A stretch of DNA of 9,759 nt from Candidatus Kapaibacterium sp. (lineage in GTDB: Bacteria; Bacteroidota; Ignavibacteria; Kapaibacteriales; UBA2268): contig JAQIDA010000060.1 in the NCBI GenBank assembly GCA_027858275.1, positions 1 to 9,759 of the forward strand. The letters are read 5' to 3'. The notes under the pieces are model-generated. The model was not told where the DNA came from. It ran no database searches and was given only the letters and a program-made list of their open reading frames with translations. The position numbers and the translations under genes were made by a program. Each line of letters begins with the position of its first letter. Position 1 is the stretch's first letter. Shown here one piece after another: positions 8,099-9,759 of this stretch.

Positions 8099-8122
8099 TT
8101 CAAGTTTCCGAGTTGCTTAAAT
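8098..8122 (+). repeat. left terminal inverted repeat
   Basis: Begins ATTCAAGTTTCCGAGTTG and ends TTAAAT. It matches the reverse complement of 8354-8378 at 24 of 25 positions (C versus T at position 19). Its first A is the last base of the glycosyltransferase stop codon. Confidence 0.85.
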
Positions 8123-8143
8123 AGCTGTTCTTAAATATCTTAC

Positions 8144-8222
8144 GGGCTGAAAGCCCGGCTTAATTTAGTCCGGGGCATCGCCCCGGGTATCGAAATACAA
8201 CATGCTTGCGCCCTGAAAGGGC
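8144..8222 (+). repeat. left three-hairpin module of the inverted element
   Basis: Three hairpins: GGGCTGAAAGCCC at 8144-8156 (extendable by one C-G pair), a 7-bp GC-rich stem at 8170-8186 with loop ATC (outer T.G pair 8169/8187), and GCCCTGAAAGGGC at 8210-8222. Spacers are 12 and 22 nt. The order and spacing are mirrored by the right module. Confidence 0.85.
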
Positions 8223-8252
8223 AGATTAATGCCCATCCTGCTGTCTTAAGCT

Positions 8253-8332
8253 GCCCTTTCAGGGCGATTGAAATGTTTGTCTCAATTACCCCGGGCGTTG
8301 CCCGGGGCTGAAATAAACTGCCCTTTCAGGGC
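8253..8332 (-). repeat. right three-hairpin module (inverted copy)
   Basis: Read from the right: hairpin 8332-8320 (GCCCTGAAAGGGC on the minus strand), an 8-bp GC-rich stem at 8307-8289, and a second GCCCTGAAAGGGC at 8265-8253, with spacers of 12 and 23 nt. A 20-nt perfect inverted match also links 8205-8224 with 8318-8337. Confidence 0.85.
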
Positions 8333-8353
8333 GCAAGATGTTTCAGCGTAACA

Positions 8354-8378
8354 ATTTAAACAACTCGGAAACTTGAAT
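8354..8378 (-). repeat. right terminal inverted repeat
   Basis: Reverse complement of the left terminal repeat with a single mismatch. Confidence 0.85.
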
Positions 8379-8383
8379 AATTA
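8379..8383. repeat. right copy of putative 5-bp target-site duplication AATTA
   Basis: Second AATTA, immediately outside the right terminal repeat. Removing the element plus one copy restores an uninterrupted sequence with the glycosyltransferase TAA intact. Confidence 0.6.
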
Positions 8384-8390
8384 ATAAGAC

Positions 8391-8423
8391 AAAAAAAAAG
8401 AAGCTCGAAATAAATCGAGCTTC
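8391..8423 (-). terminator. intrinsic terminator of lipoprotein gene copy A
   Basis: On the minus strand a perfect 9-bp stem GAAGCTCGA / TCGAGCTTC with a 6-nt loop (8423-8400) is followed by nine Ts (8399-8391). It ends the lipoprotein transcript 39-72 nt past its stop codon and 8 nt before the right AATTA, keeping that transcript out of the mobile element. Confidence 0.9.
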
Positions 8424-8462
8424 TCCTTTGTTAATTATAATCTTGAAGATTACGGTAGTGGG

Positions 8463-8855
8463 TTAGAGAGCTTGATTATCAACCCATGTAATAATCAGTG
8501 TACTTTCTGAAGCATTTAAATAATCCTTTGATACCAGAAATTTAACTTTGCGTTTAATACATTTGACATATCGCTCAAAAGTTTTGGCAGTCAGACAATC
8601 ATTAAGATAGTCAGCGAGTGTTCCTTTTCTGTCCCATGTGGTATTCTCAAGTTTAACCTCAAACGGATCTCCACCTAAAGGATCTCCATCTAAATAAGTA
8701 TAAAGATATTGAGGTTGTAGCATAGCGATACTACCTGTACCGTTATCAGAAGAGACAATTTCAACGTCTTTCGTGTTTATATCGCTTGGTAGATCAGAGC
8801 AGGCAAAAAAGCCTGCCGTTACAACGATTGCTAATACTATTAGTATTTTTCTCAT
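8463..8855 (-). CDS. small predicted lipoprotein, copy A of a tandem pair
   Basis: 130 residues, family not recognised. MRKILIVLAIVVTAGFFAC is a lipoprotein-type signal with the modified cysteine probably C19 (box FFAC, not the classical LxxC), so it is expected to be membrane-anchored outside the cytoplasm. Residues 28-45 contain DVEIVSSDNGTGSIAM; 46-82 are a Gly/Asp/Tyr-rich stretch unlike copy B; 83-130 hold YLNDCLTA and YVKCIKRKVKFL, giving two cysteines that could pair, and a hydrophobic end LIITWV. An in-frame ATG at 8870 would add five residues, but it lacks a ribosome site and aligns with the leader of copy B; 8855 aligns with copy B's start and follows AAAGACCGAG. Its nearest relative is the neighbour at 9076-9462. 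Function unknown. Confidence 0.82.
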   Translation of the reverse strand: MRKILIVLAIVVTAGFFACSDLPSDINTKDVEIVSSDNGTGSIAMLQPQYLYTYLDGDPLGGDPFEVKLENTTWDRKGTLADYLNDCLTAKTFERYVKCIKRKVKFLVSKDYLNASESTLIITWVDNQAL

Positions 8856-8896
8856 AACTCGGTCTTTCATTGTTTATAAACTATTATTTACTACTC

Positions 8897-8962
8897 GTTA
8901 TTAAATAAGTTCGCAACTCAATAACAACATTATTATTATGGTGCAAATGCCATGCCGGAATA
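8897..8962 (-). promoter_or_regulatory. conserved upstream region of lipoprotein copy A
   Basis: Two blocks recur upstream of copy B: 8897-8931 (33 of 35 identical to 9501-9535, containing CAACTCAATAACAACATT on the plus strand) and 8942-8962 (18 of 21 identical to 9548-9568). Block distance to the start codon is 41 nt here and 38 nt in copy B. I find no TAnnTTTG element, so this may be a promoter of another class or an operator. Confidence 0.55.
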
Positions 8963-9005
8963 AAATCAGTTGATTTCAATCAAACGATGAATAAGACTCT
9001 GAAGC

Positions 9006-9038
9006 AAAAAAAAAGAAGTCCGAAATAAATCGAACTTC
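9006..9038 (-). terminator. intrinsic terminator of lipoprotein gene copy B
   Basis: Minus strand stem GAAGTTCGA / TCGGACTTC with the same 6-nt loop as copy A (9038-9015), followed by nine Ts (9014-9006). Relative to copy A one pair changed C-G to T-A and another T-A to T.G, both pairing-compatible only in the minus-strand RNA. It separates copy B from copy A, so the two genes have their own transcripts. Confidence 0.9.
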
Positions 9039-9075
9039 TTTTATGAATTTTAATCTCTAAGATTACGGTAGGGGA

Positions 9076-9462
9076 TTAGACCGGTTGATCTTCAGCCCAT
9101 TGAATGATTAAAACGCCTTCTTCCGCTGTCAAAAAACCTTTTAATATCAAAAATTTTACTTTGCGTTTAATACATTTGACATATAGATCAAGAGTTCCGG
9201 CTGTGAGACAGTCATTAAGATAAGAAGAGATTGTCGTCCCTTTCTTGTCAATATCTAAATCGTCATATCCAGATTCAGGAGCATAGGATGATCCTCCGGA
9301 AAAACTAATAAGAATGATCTGAGGATACATAGCAATGCTGCCTGATCCGTTATCAGAAGAGACAATCTCAACGTCTGCCGAATTCATATCATTCGGAAGT
9401 TCGGAGCAGGCAAAGAAACCTGCTGTAAAAACTAGTGCTAAAACCAGTATTAATTTTTTCAT
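9076..9462 (-). CDS. small predicted lipoprotein, copy B of a tandem pair
   Basis: 128 residues, not recognised beyond its paralogue. MKKLILVLALVFTAGFFAC is a lipoprotein signal with C19 as the likely lipidated residue. The first 45 residues match copy A at 33 of 45 positions and the last 48 at 30 of 48, including YLNDCLTA and the unbroken YVKCIKRKVKFL. Residues 46-80 (Ser/Gly/Tyr-rich, acidic) do not align. At DNA level the 27 nt encoding most of YVKCIKRKV are identical in both copies with no silent change. The ATG at 9462 follows TAGGAT at a usual distance. It has its own upstream block and terminator. An envelope or surface role is inferred from the signal peptide only. Confidence 0.83.
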   Translation of the reverse strand: MKKLILVLALVFTAGFFACSELPNDMNSADVEIVSSDNGSGSIAMYPQIILISFSGGSSYAPESGYDDLDIDKKGTTISSYLNDCLTAGTLDLYVKCIKRKVKFLILKGFLTAEEGVLIIQWAEDQPV

Positions 9463-9500
9463 AAGTAAATCCTACTTTTTGTATATAAATAATTATTTTA

Positions 9501-9568
9501 GTTATTAACTAAGTACGCAACTCAATAACAACATTTATTTCAAGTCTTGCAAATTCTATGCCGGGATA
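9501..9568 (-). promoter_or_regulatory. conserved upstream region of lipoprotein copy B
   Basis: Holds the same two blocks as upstream of copy A (9501-9535 and 9548-9568), in the same order and at nearly the same distance from the ATG, while the intervening and flanking bases differ. Likely promoter and/or operator. Confidence 0.55.
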
Positions 9569-9759
9569 CCGACCGTAGACATTTTTAATTGTTGTTAACA
9601 GCGAATTGTTAATAAAATGTCCACACCACGCCCCGTCTGTCTTGCTTCTCTTATTATAAGGGACTTATCCCAAGAGAATCTGACATATTAGTATTTTTTA
9701 ATAATGACAAATAGTTCATACCCACATTCTAATATAGTGAAAGTTACTTAATATTCCTA
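9569..9759. other. right-edge stretch without a supportable gene
   Basis: No ORF, tRNA or clear promoter is seen. It is AT-rich with short repeats such as AATTGTT at 9588-9594 and 9604-9610 and small palindromes (CTTATTATAAG near 9650-9660). It is probably upstream sequence of lipoprotein copy B and of whatever gene lies beyond the window. Confidence 0.5.

Larger units (their letters stand above)
8098..8378. mobile_element. 281-bp MITE/REPIN-like element made of two inverted three-hairpin arms
   Basis: Non-coding, with 25-nt terminal inverted repeats (24/25 match) and a 5-nt direct repeat AATTA on each side. The left arm (8098-8224) and right arm (8378-8251, reversed) align along their length; the outer 90 nt of each align without gaps with 69/90 identical by hand count. 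Each arm carries in the same order a TGAAA-type hairpin, a GC-rich CCGGGGC-type hairpin and a GCCCTGAAAGGGC hairpin, around a 26-nt centre. Stem differences between arms preserve pairing. No transposase is present, so it would be non-autonomous. Terminal repeats plus target duplication suggest a MITE; paired inverted hairpins resemble REP doublets mobilised by RAYT enzymes. Which machinery applies cannot be told here. Confidence 0.8.

Noticed and set aside
8144..8332. 12 and 22/23 nt spacers resembling the 12/23 rule of RAG recombination signals
   Set aside because: No heptamer/nonamer sequences; the numbers reflect duplicated arm spacing and are coincidental.
8098..8378. CRISPR array or rho-independent terminator cluster
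   Set aside because: Repeats are inverted, not direct with regular unique spacers, and no T tract follows the hairpins; an inverted-arm mobile element explains the layout better.
8856..8870. Upstream ATG at 8870 for lipoprotein copy A
   Set aside because: It has no ribosome site, and alignment with copy B shows that this stretch corresponds to copy B's leader.
9585..9670. Possible replication origin (TTGTTAACA, ATGTCCACA, TTATCCCAA, AT-rich repeats); also TGTGGAAAA at 5103-5111
   Set aside because: Each differs from the DnaA box TTATCCACA at one to three positions, they are scattered, and no dnaA or other origin marker is visible.

Overview
The window looks like a chromosomal segment of a free-living Gram-negative bacterium of the Bacteroidota/Ignavibacteriota-Chlorobi (FCB) side of the tree. 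The reasons are an outer-membrane TonB-dependent-receptor-type barrel, lipoprotein signal peptides, Shine-Dalgarno signals of very uneven quality, and two promoters that fit the Bacteroidota-type pattern TTG-N20-TAnnTTTG. No rRNA or other marker fixes the genus, so the placement is inference.

Layout. Minus strand, read right to left from 7004: a class I SAM methyltransferase, then 28 nt downstream a six-helix voltage-gated K+ channel. After a 155-nt gap comes gyrA (DNA gyrase subunit A, complete, quinolone-target residues of the sensitive type). Only 21 nt after gyrA comes a TonB-dependent-receptor-like outer-membrane barrel, and at the left edge the N-terminus of the AmmeMemoRadiSam radical SAM enzyme AmrS, cut by the window. 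Plus strand, divergent from the methyltransferase: a GT2-family glycosyltransferase gene carrying one in-frame amber codon (7604-7606) in an otherwise intact frame. Methyltransferase and glycosyltransferase share a 233-nt divergent promoter region with mirror-image TTG-N20-TAATTTTG promoters and look like surface-glycan functions.

The right third is accessory in character. Directly on the stop codon of the glycosyltransferase gene sits a 281-bp non-coding element (8098-8378) with 25-bp terminal inverted repeats, a 5-bp flanking direct repeat AATTA, and two inverted arms that each carry the same three hairpins. The two arms differ by base-pair-preserving substitutions in the hairpin stems. Beyond it are two tandem paralogous small lipoprotein genes on the minus strand, each a complete cassette of upstream block, ORF, conserved 3'-UTR and intrinsic terminator. 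Their ends are conserved almost to the nucleotide, whereas about 35 central residues are unrelated.

The strongest leads are the nested-hairpin inverted element, with its compensatory changes, and the duplicated lipoprotein cassette with its hypervariable core. The core genes at the left are ordinary. The last ~190 nt on the right hold no gene that I can support.
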